Part shown: piece after piece, positions 36,238 to 44,516 of the stretch
How the letters are laid out: each line of letters starts with the position of its first letter
How positions within the stretch are numbered: the stretch's first letter is position 1
Source: JAJDNS01 sp963578825
GTDB lineage: Bacteria > Acidobacteriota > Vicinamibacteria > Fen-336
DNA length: 64,000 nucleotides
NCBI GenBank assembly: GCA_963578825.1
Contig: CAUZDW010000004.1
Span: forward strand, 62,001-126,000
Direction: 5' to 3'
Translations under genes and position numbers: made by a program
Notes under the pieces: model-generated
The model's database searches: none
Told to the model about the DNA's origin: nothing
The model's input: only the letters and a program-made list of their open reading frames with translations

Positions 36238-37226
36238 CACCGGTCTTCAACTCCGCCTTCACCACGGTCGCCGACGCTGTGGACACGGGGCGGTGCACAC
36301 ACGTCCCGAACGCCATGGTCTACAAGGTGCTGATGGACCGGGACGAGAACCAGGCCCGGGGCGTCCTCTACGTGGACCGGAACACCCGCGAGACACGGGA
36401 GGTGCGCGGGCGGGTGGTGATCCTCTGCGCCCAGGCCCTCGAGTCCGTGCGGATCATGCTCAACTCCGCCGATCGGCGCCGCCCGAACGGCCTCGGCAAC
36501 TCGAGCGGCGCCCTGGGCCACTACCTGATGGATCACGTGTGGGTGGCCGGCGGGGCAGCTGGCGACTTTCCGGATCTTCACGGAACACCCAGCGTGAACG
36601 GTCCGAACCGACCGAACGGCATATACGTCATCCGCTTCCGGAACACCAAGGACGGCCCGCGGACGAAGGAGTTCCTCCGCGGCTACGGCTTCCAGGGCGG
36701 CTCCTCCACGGGCTTCAACCTGGGCGCTCTGGGCTACGGCCAGACCTTCAAGGACTCGCTCCGGGACCCGGTCACGACCCTGCGTCTTGGAGGTTTCGGC
36801 GAGTGTCTGCCTCGATGGGAGAACTTCGTCGAGCTTGATGCCGGGGTGGCCGACACGTACGGCATCCCCGTGCTCCGGATCAAGATGACCTGGGGCCCGA
36901 GCGAGCACGCGATGATCGACGACCAGGCGGTCACGGCCGCGGAGATGATGGAGGCCGCCGGCGCCCGGGACGTCGAGGCGTTCACGCTCCACGATCGTGA
37001 GCCGGGCCGCGGCATCCACGAGGTGGGCATCGCGCGAATGGGGACGAATCCTCGCACATCGGTGCTCAACGGCTTCCAGCAGAGGCACGACGTGGCCAAC
37101 CTCTTCGTCATGGACGGGTCCGGGTTCACGTCGAGCGCCTGCCAGAACCCGACGCTCACCATCATGGCCCTCGCCGTCCGCTCCTCCGACTACGTCCTCG
37201 AGCAGATGCGGTCCGGCGATCTGTAA
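36238..37226 (+). pseudogene. GMC family oxidoreductase, C-terminal part
   Basis: About 325 residues of a GMC flavoenzyme: VFNSAFTTVADAVDTGRC (family-like), RVVILCAQALESVRIMLNS, SSGALGHYLMDHVW, then the C-terminal HEVGIARMGTNPRTSVLN, LFVMDGSGFTSSACQNPTLTIMALA with the active-site region. The FAD-binding N-terminal 200 or so residues (GxGxxG and following) are gone. The normal partner, gluconate dehydrogenase subunit 3, abuts it head to head in truncated form. As written it cannot bind FAD. Confidence 0.8.
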
Positions 37227-37307
37227 AAGCGGGGGGCGCTCGCGAGCGCGCCGGTATAGACTGCGGCCCCGCCCGGCACGACAACCGGGCCGGTCTCCGG
37301 AGGATCC

Positions 37308-38438
37308 ATGGGACGACGAGTGAGCCGTCGAGAATTTGTAAGGGCCGGCGCAGGGGCCACCGTGGTCGCGGCCGTGCCCTCCGCGGCGGCCGCGCCGACC
37401 GTCCTGGTTCGGAAGGCCACGCCGCCGGTCGTCATCGCCTCCGCCAACGGCCACACGTTCAGAAACGGTGGCCCACGGACCTGCGTCGAGGAGGCCCACG
37501 CACGCCTCGTCGCCGGGGAGGACGTCCTCGACGCCCTCATAGCCGGCGTCAACATCGTCGAGCTCGATCCGGATGAGATGGGCGTGGGATACGGCGGCCG
37601 GCCCAACGCCGACGGGGTGGTGCAGCTCGACTCGTGCTGCATGCACGGCCCAAAGAAGCGGGCCGGCGGGGTGGCCGCCCTCGAGGGCGTGCGGACCCCG
37701 TCCCTCGTGGCGAAAGCCGTCATGGAGAAGACCGATCACCATCTGCTCGTGGGCGGCGGTGCCGGGCAGTTCGCTCGCCAGATGGGGTTCGAGGTCGAGG
37801 ACGATCTCAACACCGAGGGCTCCCGGGCGAGCTGGCTCGAGTGGAGGCATCGGATCGATCCCGGCCACTGGCTCGATCCCGAGAAGCGGTCCCGTGCGGG
37901 AGAAGAAGCGACCCGGGCGATGGTCGCCGAGGGCCTGCTCGATGCCGGCAGCCGCCTGGGCACGATCAACTGCGACGGCGTCGGCACCAATGGCGACGTC
38001 TGCGGGGTCACCACGACGAGCGGACTGGCCTTCAAGATCCCCGGCCGCGTGGGCGACTCTCCAATCCTCGGCGCCGGCCTTTGGGTGGACGGGGAGGTCG
38101 GGGCCGCGGGCTCCACGGGCCGTGGTGAGGCAAACCTCTACAACCTCTGCTCGTTCTTCATTGTGGAGCAGCTGCGTCAGGGTCGTGCGCCCAAGGATGC
38201 CGCAATGGAGGTGCTTCGCCGGGTCAAGGCGAACACAGTCGAGAAGCGGCTGCTCAACGCCGACGGCAATCCCGACTTCCAGCTCACGTTCTACGTGGTC
38301 AACCGGGCGGGGGAGTATGCCAGTGTGGCGATGTATGCCTCGGACGGGGACGGCCCGAAGGAGTTCGCCGTCTGTACCGAAAACGGTGGTGAGCGGCTGC
38401 CCGTCGAGTCGCTCCTGGATAGGGAGCTGGCCTCATGA
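37308..38438 (+). CDS. N4-(beta-N-acetylglucosaminyl)-L-asparaginase family Ntn hydrolase
   Basis: A 376-residue precursor with a twin-arginine signal (RRVSRREFVRAGAGATVVAA), so it is exported folded. The autocleavage and catalytic Thr is in GTNGDVCGVTTTSGLAFK (about residue 228), followed by the substrate loop KIPGRVGDSPILGAGLWVD. It hydrolyses Asn-linked GlcNAc or related isoaspartyl amides. A GGAGG SD (CCGGAGGATCC) precedes ATG 37308. The stop overlaps the ATG of the M13 peptidase gene, suggesting a joint protein or glycoprotein degradation operon. Confidence 0.9.
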   Translation: MGRRVSRREFVRAGAGATVVAAVPSAAAAPTVLVRKATPPVVIASANGHTFRNGGPRTCVEEAHARLVAGEDVLDALIAGVNIVELDPDEMGVGYGGRPNADGVVQLDSCCMHGPKKRAGGVAALEGVRTPSLVAKAVMEKTDHHLLVGGGAGQFARQMGFEVEDDLNTEGSRASWLEWRHRIDPGHWLDPEKRSRAGEEATRAMVAEGLLDAGSRLGTINCDGVGTNGDVCGVTTTSGLAFKIPGRVGDSPILGAGLWVDGEVGAAGSTGRGEANLYNLCSFFIVEQLRQGRAPKDAAMEVLRRVKANTVEKRLLNADGNPDFQLTFYVVNRAGEYASVAMYASDGDGPKEFAVCTENGGERLPVESLLDRELAS

Positions 38439-40462
38439 TCATCCGATTCGCGTGTGCCGTCCTGCTGGGTGCGGCGCTCACGGTGTCCGCCGCCGCCGAG
38501 GAGTACAAGACCAACGCCCGGGGTCTCGATCGCCGGAACCTCGACTTCTCCGTCGCCCCGTGCACGGACTTCTACCAGTACGCGAACGGCGGCTGGCTCC
38601 CGCGCAACCCCATTCCCGAGGACCAGAGTCGCTGGAGCATCACCTCCGAGATGCGGGAGCGGAACTACGAGCTGCTGCGCGACATTCTCGAGCAGGCCGT
38701 GAAAGCCGACGCCGAGGGCGGCACCAACAAGCGCAAGGTGGCGGATTTCTGGTCGACGGCCATGGACACCGAGGCCATCGAGAAGGCGGCCCTGGCGCCC
38801 CTGGCCGGTGACCTGGAGCGCATTGCCTCTCTCGGGAGCACGGCCGACGTTCCGGTCTTCCTCCGCGATATGCACGCGGAGGGAGCGACCCTGCTCTTCG
38901 ACATCGACGTGGATCAAGACCTGAAGAACAGCACGCAGTACATCGTCTACGCGACCCAGGGGGGCCTCGGCCTGCCGGACCGGGACTACTACCTGCGCAA
39001 AGACGAGGAGTCCGCGGCGCTGCGTGGGAAGTACGTTGCCCACGTTGGGCGCATGCTGCAGCTGCTCGGTGACGACTCAGCCGAGGCGGAGTCCGCGGCG
39101 AAGGCGATCCTGGGCCTGGAGACCGCCCTGGCCGAGGCGTCTCTCACGAGGGTGGAGCTGCGCGATCCCCAGAACTACTACAACATCCAGACGGTCGCTG
39201 AGGCGGACGAGGCCACGCCGGCGTTCGACTGGGCGGTGTACTTCGACCGCCTCGGCCTGGGGGATCTGGAGAGCTTCTCCTACGCCCACCCGAAATTCTT
39301 TGCTGCCATGAACGAGGCCCTCGGCGACGTCCCGTTGGGCACGTGGAAGAGCTATCTCCGCTGGCACACCGTCAACGCCTTCTCGCCCTATCTGAACGAG
39401 GAGCTGGTGAACGCCGATTTCGACTTCTACGGCACCGAGCTCCGGGGCACGCCCTCCCAGCGGCCCCGGTGGAAGCGCGTCGTCGATCAGACGAGCCGGA
39501 GCATGGGTGAGGCGCTGGGTCAGGTCTACGTCGAGCAGGCTTTTCCTCCGGACACGAAGAAGCGCGCCGACGAGATGATCGAGAACCTGAGAGCCATTGT
39601 GAAATCACGCCTCGAGGGGCTCGAGTGGATGAGCGACGAGACCAGGGCCCGCGCTCTGGAGAAGCTGGCGACCTTCTCCTCGAAGATCGGCTACCCGGAC
39701 GAGTGGAGGGACTACTCGAAGCTGGAGGTGGGCACTGACAGCTACCTGGCCAACGTCCGGAGCGCCGCGGCCTTCGAGCTGCGCCGGAACCTGGACAAGA
39801 TCGGCAAGCCCATCGACCGCAACGAGTGGGGCATGCCACCCCAGACGGTGAACGCCTACTACAACCCGGTGATGAATGAGATCGTGTTTCCCGCGGCCAT
39901 CATGCAGCCCCCGTTCTTCGACGGGGAGATCGACGATCCCGTGAACTATGGCGGTATGGGCGCGGTGATCGGTCACGAGTTCATGCACGGCTTCGACGAC
40001 AAGGGCAGCCAGTTCGACGCCCAGGGCAACATGGCCAACTGGTGGACCGGCGAGGACCGAAGGCTCTTCGAAGAGCGCACCCAGAAGCTCGTCACCCAGT
40101 ACGGCGACTACGTGGCCGTCGACGACCTGCACGTCAACGGGAAGCTCACCCTGGGGGAGAACATCGGCGATCTGGCCGGCCTGACCATGGCCTATCACGC
40201 CCTGAAGGCCGCGCTCGAGAAGAACGATCCCGGCGTGATTGACGGCTTCACTCCCGACCAGCGCTTCTTCCTTTCCTGGGCCCAGGTGTGGCGGGCCAAC
40301 GTTCGCCCCGAGGACGTCAAGCTCCAGGTGAACACCGACCCGCACTCGCCGGCCAGGTTCCGGGTACTCGGCCCGTTGTCGAACATGCCCGAGTTCGCCG
40401 AGGCCTTCGGCTGCGAGGAGGAGAGCCCCATGGTGCGTTCCGACCGCGCCGACGTCTGGTAG
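38435..40462 (+). CDS. M13 family zinc metallopeptidase (neprilysin/PepO-like)
   Basis: A 675-residue exported protease: signal peptide MIIRFACAVLLGAALTVSAAA, N-domain with CTDFYQYANGGWL, NAYYNPVMNEIVFPAAIMQPPFF, the zinc site VIGHEFMHGFDDKG (HExxH) and the third-ligand motif GENIGDLAGLTMAY, and a C-terminal LGPLSNMPEFAEAFGC. This length is normal. It shares a 4-nt overlap with the asparaginase-like gene upstream. It probably degrades peptides in the periplasm or outside. Confidence 0.95.
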   Translation: MIIRFACAVLLGAALTVSAAAEEYKTNARGLDRRNLDFSVAPCTDFYQYANGGWLPRNPIPEDQSRWSITSEMRERNYELLRDILEQAVKADAEGGTNKRKVADFWSTAMDTEAIEKAALAPLAGDLERIASLGSTADVPVFLRDMHAEGATLLFDIDVDQDLKNSTQYIVYATQGGLGLPDRDYYLRKDEESAALRGKYVAHVGRMLQLLGDDSAEAESAAKAILGLETALAEASLTRVELRDPQNYYNIQTVAEADEATPAFDWAVYFDRLGLGDLESFSYAHPKFFAAMNEALGDVPLGTWKSYLRWHTVNAFSPYLNEELVNADFDFYGTELRGTPSQRPRWKRVVDQTSRSMGEALGQVYVEQAFPPDTKKRADEMIENLRAIVKSRLEGLEWMSDETRARALEKLATFSSKIGYPDEWRDYSKLEVGTDSYLANVRSAAAFELRRNLDKIGKPIDRNEWGMPPQTVNAYYNPVMNEIVFPAAIMQPPFFDGEIDDPVNYGGMGAVIGHEFMHGFDDKGSQFDAQGNMANWWTGEDRRLFEERTQKLVTQYGDYVAVDDLHVNGKLTLGENIGDLAGLTMAYHALKAALEKNDPGVIDGFTPDQRFFLSWAQVWRANVRPEDVKLQVNTDPHSPARFRVLGPLSNMPEFAEAFGCEEESPMVRSDRADVW

Positions 40463-40485
40463 ACGGCCGAAGGGAGCCATGGCGG

Positions 40486-40514
40486 AGGGGGGCCCGCCGG
40501 AGCGGGCCCCCCCT
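40486..40514. terminator. GC-rich terminator hairpin
   Basis: AGGGGGGCCCGC (40486-40497) pairs with GCGGGCCCCCCCT (40502-40514), with a 4-nt loop and one extra C. It lies 24 nt after the M13 peptidase stop and just before a minus-strand gene remnant that ends at 40529, so it can serve both strands. Confidence 0.65.
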
Positions 40515-40528
40515 CGCTGCAGCCCTGG

Positions 40529-40645
40529 CTAGCGAATCCGCCGGATGCTGACCTTCGCCACGGGGTTCCGCCAATCGCGGCTGGGGGCGTCGAAGTCGCC
40601 GACGCCGTGGATCCCCTCGTGAACCCTGACAAAGCCCTCTTCGCC
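40529..40645 (-). pseudogene. Remnant C-terminus of an exported (spondin-like?) protein
   Basis: About 38 residues ending at TAG 40529 look like a real protein end (EEGFVRVHEGIHGVGDFDA followed by DWRNPVAKVSIRRIR). The style resembles the C-terminus of bacterial spondin-domain proteins, but I cannot verify this. Upstream (above about 40645) the sequence instead belongs to the plus strand. This is a fragment left at a junction. Confidence 0.4.
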
Positions 40646-40696
40646 GCGCTGAGCGGCGACGCCCCGCCGCGGTATCCTTCGGGCTCGGAGAGCTGA
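40640..40696 (+). pseudogene. Possible 3' remnant of an ECF sigma-factor gene
   Basis: A frame ending LSGDAPPRYPSGSES* overlaps the anti-sigma ATG by 1 nt (TGATG), the coupling usual for sigma/anti-sigma pairs. Only about 18 residues remain before the reading meets the opposite-strand remnant. Identification rests on position alone. Confidence 0.3.
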
Positions 40697-41475
40697 TGGT
40701 GGGCCACGCACACTGGTCAGAGCGGATCGACGACCTGGTCACGGGTGAGCTCCCGGAGGGCCAACGCGAGGAGCTCGAGCGCCACCTCTCGTCCTGCGAG
40801 GCGTGCCAGGCCGAGCTCGACGCGCTCCGGGCGCTGCGGGGGGCGACGCGCCAACTGGCCGCCACCGCAGCCGTCCCCGCCGGGCTCGACGCGGACGTTC
40901 GGGCAGCCCTGGACGGCGCCCCCCGTGTGTCGCCACGCCCGGCTCGCTCGCGAGGGACGTGGCTGGCCGTGGCCGCAGCCGTCATGATCGCCGCGGCCGC
41001 TGCGGTCTGGTTCCAGGCCCCGGCGAGCGAGGACCTGCCGGGCGCCGCCATCCGCAGCTACCAGCTTCACCGCGTGGGACAGCTTCCCCTCGCCATCGAG
41101 ATCGTGGACGAGGAGGTGCTCCAACGCTTCTTCGAGCGGCAGCTCGCATTTCCTGCCCGGGTCATCGATCTGCGGATGATGGAGTACGCCCTGATCGGCG
41201 GCCGTGTCCACGAGCTGCAGGGCCGGCCGACGGCGCTCTACACCTACCGGGGACCCGATGGACGCATCGTGCTCTGCCAGATGCTCCTCGGAACGCTCGA
41301 GGAGCTGCCCCCGGCCGACGAGACGTACGAGGAGCGGGGCTTCACCTTCCGCGTGTACCGGCGCGGGGAGCGCACGGCCGTCTTCTGGCTCGAGGGCCAG
41401 GTGCTGTGCATCCTCGTCTCCGACATGCCCGCGCCCGAGCTCCTCGCCCTGGCCCGCGAAAAAGACATGGCCTGA
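40696..41475 (+). CDS. Zinc-finger anti-sigma factor
   Basis: A 259-residue protein: a cytoplasmic zinc-finger domain (IDDLVTGELPEGQREELERHLSSCEACQAEL, HxxxCxxC), one membrane helix (TWLAVAAAVMIAAAAAVWF, about residues 91-110) and an extracytoplasmic domain of about 150 residues (VIDLRMMEYALIGGRVHEL, PTALYTYRGPDGRIVLCQML). Such proteins hold an ECF sigma factor inactive until an envelope signal. Its sigma partner, normally just upstream, seems to be deleted here. Confidence 0.85.
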   Translation: MVGHAHWSERIDDLVTGELPEGQREELERHLSSCEACQAELDALRALRGATRQLAATAAVPAGLDADVRAALDGAPRVSPRPARSRGTWLAVAAAVMIAAAAAVWFQAPASEDLPGAAIRSYQLHRVGQLPLAIEIVDEEVLQRFFERQLAFPARVIDLRMMEYALIGGRVHELQGRPTALYTYRGPDGRIVLCQMLLGTLEELPPADETYEERGFTFRVYRRGERTAVFWLEGQVLCILVSDMPAPELLALAREKDMA

Positions 41476-41544
41476 GCGCCCTCGCGGCGCCTCTCGGGCA
41501 GACCCGCCTGGGCCACGCACTCCACCGAGCGCGTCGCAACCGCA

Positions 41545-41862
41545 GTGGCACTCGAAGCTGTGAGAGGATCGACTCGGGAGACGGGACTTCCATCCAGGAG
41601 TGAGAGCCTGCCCTTCGTCTACATCCTGCGCTGCCGCGACTCGTCTCTCTACACCGGGGCGGCGAAGGACCTGCCAGCCCGCGTGCGTAAGCACGAGGCC
41701 GGGACAGCCTCGCGCTACACGCGAGCTCGGCGGCCGATCGTCCTCGTCTGGTCGCGCCGGGTCCGGACCTGGAGTAACGCTCTGCGGGAGGAGCACCGCA
41801 TCAAGCAACTGAGGAGGAGCGCCAAGGAGGCCCTGGTGGCCGGTGGGCGCGCCGGTGGCTGA
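41545..41862 (+). CDS. GIY-YIG nuclease superfamily protein (YhbQ-like)
   Basis: The conserved part starts LPFVYILRCRDSSLYTGAAKDLPARVRKHEAG and continues ASRYTRARRPIVLVWSR..ALREEHRIKQLRR, the whole GIY-YIG domain of the small UPF0213/YhbQ group. The GIY motif appears as VYI/LYTG, with the catalytic Arg and Glu (EEHRIK) present. About 80 residues form the domain; the start is unsure (GTG 41545 or GTG 41560). The end overlaps the start of the ABC-F gene by 20 nt. Confidence 0.85.
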   Translation: MALEAVRGSTRETGLPSRSESLPFVYILRCRDSSLYTGAAKDLPARVRKHEAGTASRYTRARRPIVLVWSRRVRTWSNALREEHRIKQLRRSAKEALVAGGRAGG

Positions 41863-43687
41863 GCTCCTGGTCTCCTGCAAGGAGCTCGCGAAGGCCTTCG
41901 GTGCGACGCCTCTCTTCGAGGGCCTGTCACTGGGCATCTCGGAGGGCGACCACGTCGGGCTCGTGGGCCCGAACGGGTCCGGCAAGTCCACCCTCCTGAA
42001 GATCCTGGCCGGCCTGGAGGAGCCCTCGTCCGGGACGCGCGCCGCACGCCGGCACCTGCGGATCGGCTACGTGCCCCAGGACCCGGTCTTCGAAGCCGGG
42101 GCCACGGTGGGCACCGTCCTGCGCGAGGCCGTTCGCCATCTCCACCTCGACGAGCACCATGTCGAGGGGCGGATCGCCGTGGCGATGGGGAAGGCGGGCT
42201 TCGGGGACGACGCCCAGGCCACCGCGACGCTTTCCGGTGGCTGGAAGAAGCGCCTGGCGATCACGAGCGCGGTGGTGGGCGAGCCGGAGCTGCTGCTCGT
42301 CGACGAGCCCACGAACCACCTGGACGTGGACGGCATCCTCTGGCTCGAGGAGCTGCTGCCCCGCGAACCGGAGGCCTTCGTTGCCGTGAGCCACGACCGC
42401 TACTTCCTCGAAGCCGTCACCAGGCGCGTCATCGAGCTCGACCGCGCGTTGGTCGCGGGGTTTCTCGACGTGCGCGGACGCTACAGCGAGTTCCTGGAGA
42501 AGAAAGACGAGCTCCTGGCCGGGCAGGCGGCCTACCAGGAGTCGCTTCGGAACCGTGTCCGGGGCGAGTTGGACTGGCTGTCCCGCAAGGCCCGGGCCCG
42601 CACCCGCAAGTCCCGGGCCCGCCTCGACGAGGCCGACCGCCTTCAGGACGAGCTGGCGGACCTCGACTCACGCTCGAAATCTTCGAGCGTCGGGCTCGAC
42701 TTCTCGGCGACGGAGCGGAAGACGAAGCGGCTCGTGGTCGCCGAGGGGCTGACGAAGAGCTACGGGGACAGCGACATCGTCCGCGGCCTCGACCTCGTCC
42801 TCTCGCCGGGGACGCGCCTCGGCCTTCTCGGCTCGAACGGCTCCGGCAAGAGCACCCTCCTCCGTCTCCTGGCCCGGCAGGAGGCACCCGACGAGGGTAC
42901 GGTCGAGAACGCTCCTGGTCTCCGGGTCGTGATGTTCGACCAGCACCGCTCGCGCCTCGACCCCGCGGTGTCTCTCAGGCGCACCCTGGCTCCCCAGGGC
43001 GACTCGGTCGTGTCCCAGGGGCGCAGCGTGCACGTGTCCGGGTGGGCGAAGCGCTTCCTCTTTCGCTCGGAGCAACTCGAGATGCCGGTGGGGCGGCTGT
43101 CCGGCGGAGAGCAGGCGCGCGCCGTGCTGGCCCGGCTGATGCTGGAGCCTGCGGACCTGCTGCTCCTCGACGAGCCCACCAACGACCTCGACATCCCGAC
43201 TCTCGAAGTGCTCGAGGAGAGCCTGCTCGAGTTCCCGGGCGCCCTGGTGCTGGTGACCCACGACCGCTACCTCCTCGACCGTGTCTCGACGCGCATCCTC
43301 GCGCTCGACGGCCGGGGCGCCGCGGTCTCGTATGCCGACTACGACCAGTGGGAGCTCGACCGGCGCCGCCCCGCGGAAGAGGCCCTTCGCTCACGCCCGT
43401 CCACGCCTCGGCCGAAGGCGCCCGGCAGCAGGTCGCAGTCCGACGGGCCCGGAGAGCGGCCGAGGAAGCTCGGGTATCGCGAGCAGCGCGAATGGGACGG
43501 GATGGAGGCCCGGATCCTCGAGGCCGAGGCGCGGCTCGAGTCGTGTCACCAGGCCATGGCCGACCCAGCGGTGGCCGCCGATCACGTCGCGGTGCAGGCG
43601 CGGCTCGACGCGCTCACCCTGGCCCAGGAAGAGGTGGACCGGCTCTACGCGCGTTGGGCGGAGCTCGAAGCCCGCGTCAAGCCCTGA
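41843..43687 (+). CDS. ABC-F family ATPase (Uup-like)
   Basis: A 614-residue protein with two nucleotide-binding domains and no membrane part. Domain 1: GPNGSGKSTLLKIL, LSGGWKKRLAI, LLLVDEPTNHLDVDG. Domain 2: GSNGSGKSTLLRLL, LSGGEQARAVLARL, LLLLDEPTNDLDIPT. The P-site linker around residues 205-270 is basic (SRKARARTRKSRARLDEADRL in part). A coiled-coil C-terminal domain (EQREWDGMEARILEAEARLES) matches Uup, which binds DNA or ribosomes. The GTG start overlaps the GIY-YIG gene. Confidence 0.93.
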   Translation: MGAPVAELLVSCKELAKAFGATPLFEGLSLGISEGDHVGLVGPNGSGKSTLLKILAGLEEPSSGTRAARRHLRIGYVPQDPVFEAGATVGTVLREAVRHLHLDEHHVEGRIAVAMGKAGFGDDAQATATLSGGWKKRLAITSAVVGEPELLLVDEPTNHLDVDGILWLEELLPREPEAFVAVSHDRYFLEAVTRRVIELDRALVAGFLDVRGRYSEFLEKKDELLAGQAAYQESLRNRVRGELDWLSRKARARTRKSRARLDEADRLQDELADLDSRSKSSSVGLDFSATERKTKRLVVAEGLTKSYGDSDIVRGLDLVLSPGTRLGLLGSNGSGKSTLLRLLARQEAPDEGTVENAPGLRVVMFDQHRSRLDPAVSLRRTLAPQGDSVVSQGRSVHVSGWAKRFLFRSEQLEMPVGRLSGGEQARAVLARLMLEPADLLLLDEPTNDLDIPTLEVLEESLLEFPGALVLVTHDRYLLDRVSTRILALDGRGAAVSYADYDQWELDRRRPAEEALRSRPSTPRPKAPGSRSQSDGPGERPRKLGYREQREWDGMEARILEAEARLESCHQAMADPAVAADHVAVQARLDALTLAQEEVDRLYARWAELEARVKP

Positions 43688-43759
43688 CGGCCTGCGCCCC
43701 AGGGTTGGCCTTGCAGCCGGCCGAGACCCGCGTCATGGTGTGGGGGCAGGAGGGCCTGG

Positions 43760-44506
43760 ATGAGCGCGACGATTCTCAAGGGGGTGGCCTCGGATCTCAT
43801 CGAGGAGCCCCAGGCGGACTGGAGGGAGCGTCTGGCGCAAGCACCCGAGGAGTTTCCGGCAGCTCCTTCGCTTCATGTCCGAAGAGCACCACCGGGTGCG
43901 CTACCACGTGGTCGAGGAGCTGCCAAGTTGCGGGCGGCCGCTCGCACCGGAGGCCATCGGCAAAGCCCTCGGCCTGCCGGCGGCTCGGACGGAGGCCATC
44001 CTGGAAGACCTGGAGAAGCACCTGTTCTTCCTGGTGCGCAACGAAGAAGGGGCCGTGACCTGGGCCTTCCCCGTGACCGTGACCGAGACGCCCACCACCT
44101 GTGCTTCGGTACCGGGGAGAGGCTCGACGCGGCTTGAGCGGTCGACGCGATCGCGACGCCCTTCGTGCAAGGGCGCATTCGGAACCAGCCCGTCTCCGTC
44201 CACATCGAGACCGCGTGCGCGCACTGCGCAAGGCCCCTGCGCCTCACGGTGGACCACGAGCTGCGCTTTCACGTGCACGACGAGGCGGCTCCGCCGCTGG
44301 TGTTCAGTCCCCAGGTGGACTGGGCAACCTTCGAGGAGCCGAACATCACCCACCGCTTCTGACAAAACTCGGTATTCTTCTGGTCAGAAGAGCACGCACG
44401 GGAAGACAGGGCTCAGGGAGCCAGGGTGGCTGGCGTCTACATGACCCCGAAGCAGAGCGCGTACGCCACCCGCATCAACCAGGGTGGCCTCTTCGCCTTC
44501 GAATGA
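43760..44506 (+). CDS. MerB-like organomercurial lyase homologue with two UGA (Sec) codons
   Basis: ATG 43760 has an SD (GGAGG, 7 nt). If the two in-frame TGA codons (44135-44137 and 44360-44362) are read through, the protein has 248 residues with U126 and U201. Its order follows MerB: helical DNA-binding-like N-domain (IGKALGLPAARTEAILEDL), TETPHHLCFGTGERLDAA-U-AVD, a CAHC motif, VDWATFEEPNITHRF-U-QNSVFF and AGVYMTPKQSAYATRINQGG to TGA 44504. In plasmid MerB the same places read WCALD (Cys96, Asp99) and SFCCHVHFF (Cys159), the catalytic triad; here Sec replaces both Cys and the Asp is kept. Two homopolymer indels (extra T near 43854, missing C near 44091) are needed to keep one frame; they cancel. 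The next gene's SD overlaps this stop. Substrate need not be organomercury. Confidence 0.8.
44157..44175 (+). promoter_or_regulatory. Candidate bacterial SECIS 1 (after first UGA of MerB-like gene)
   Basis: CGCCCTT (44157-44163), loop CGTGC (44164-44168), AAGGGCG (44169-44175): a perfect 7-bp stem. The loop starts 27 nt after the UGA and carries GU with G as its second base, within the 16-37 nt window reported for bacterial SECIS elements. Confidence 0.65.
44375..44392 (+). promoter_or_regulatory. Candidate bacterial SECIS 2 (after second UGA of MerB-like gene)
   Basis: TCTTCT (44376-44381), loop GGTC (44382-44385), AGAAGA (44386-44391), plus a T-G closing pair. The loop begins 20 nt after the UGA. 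The GGUC loop is the same tetranucleotide as in the E. coli fdhF SECIS apex. Confidence 0.7.
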
Positions 44507-44516
44507 GGGGGACGAC

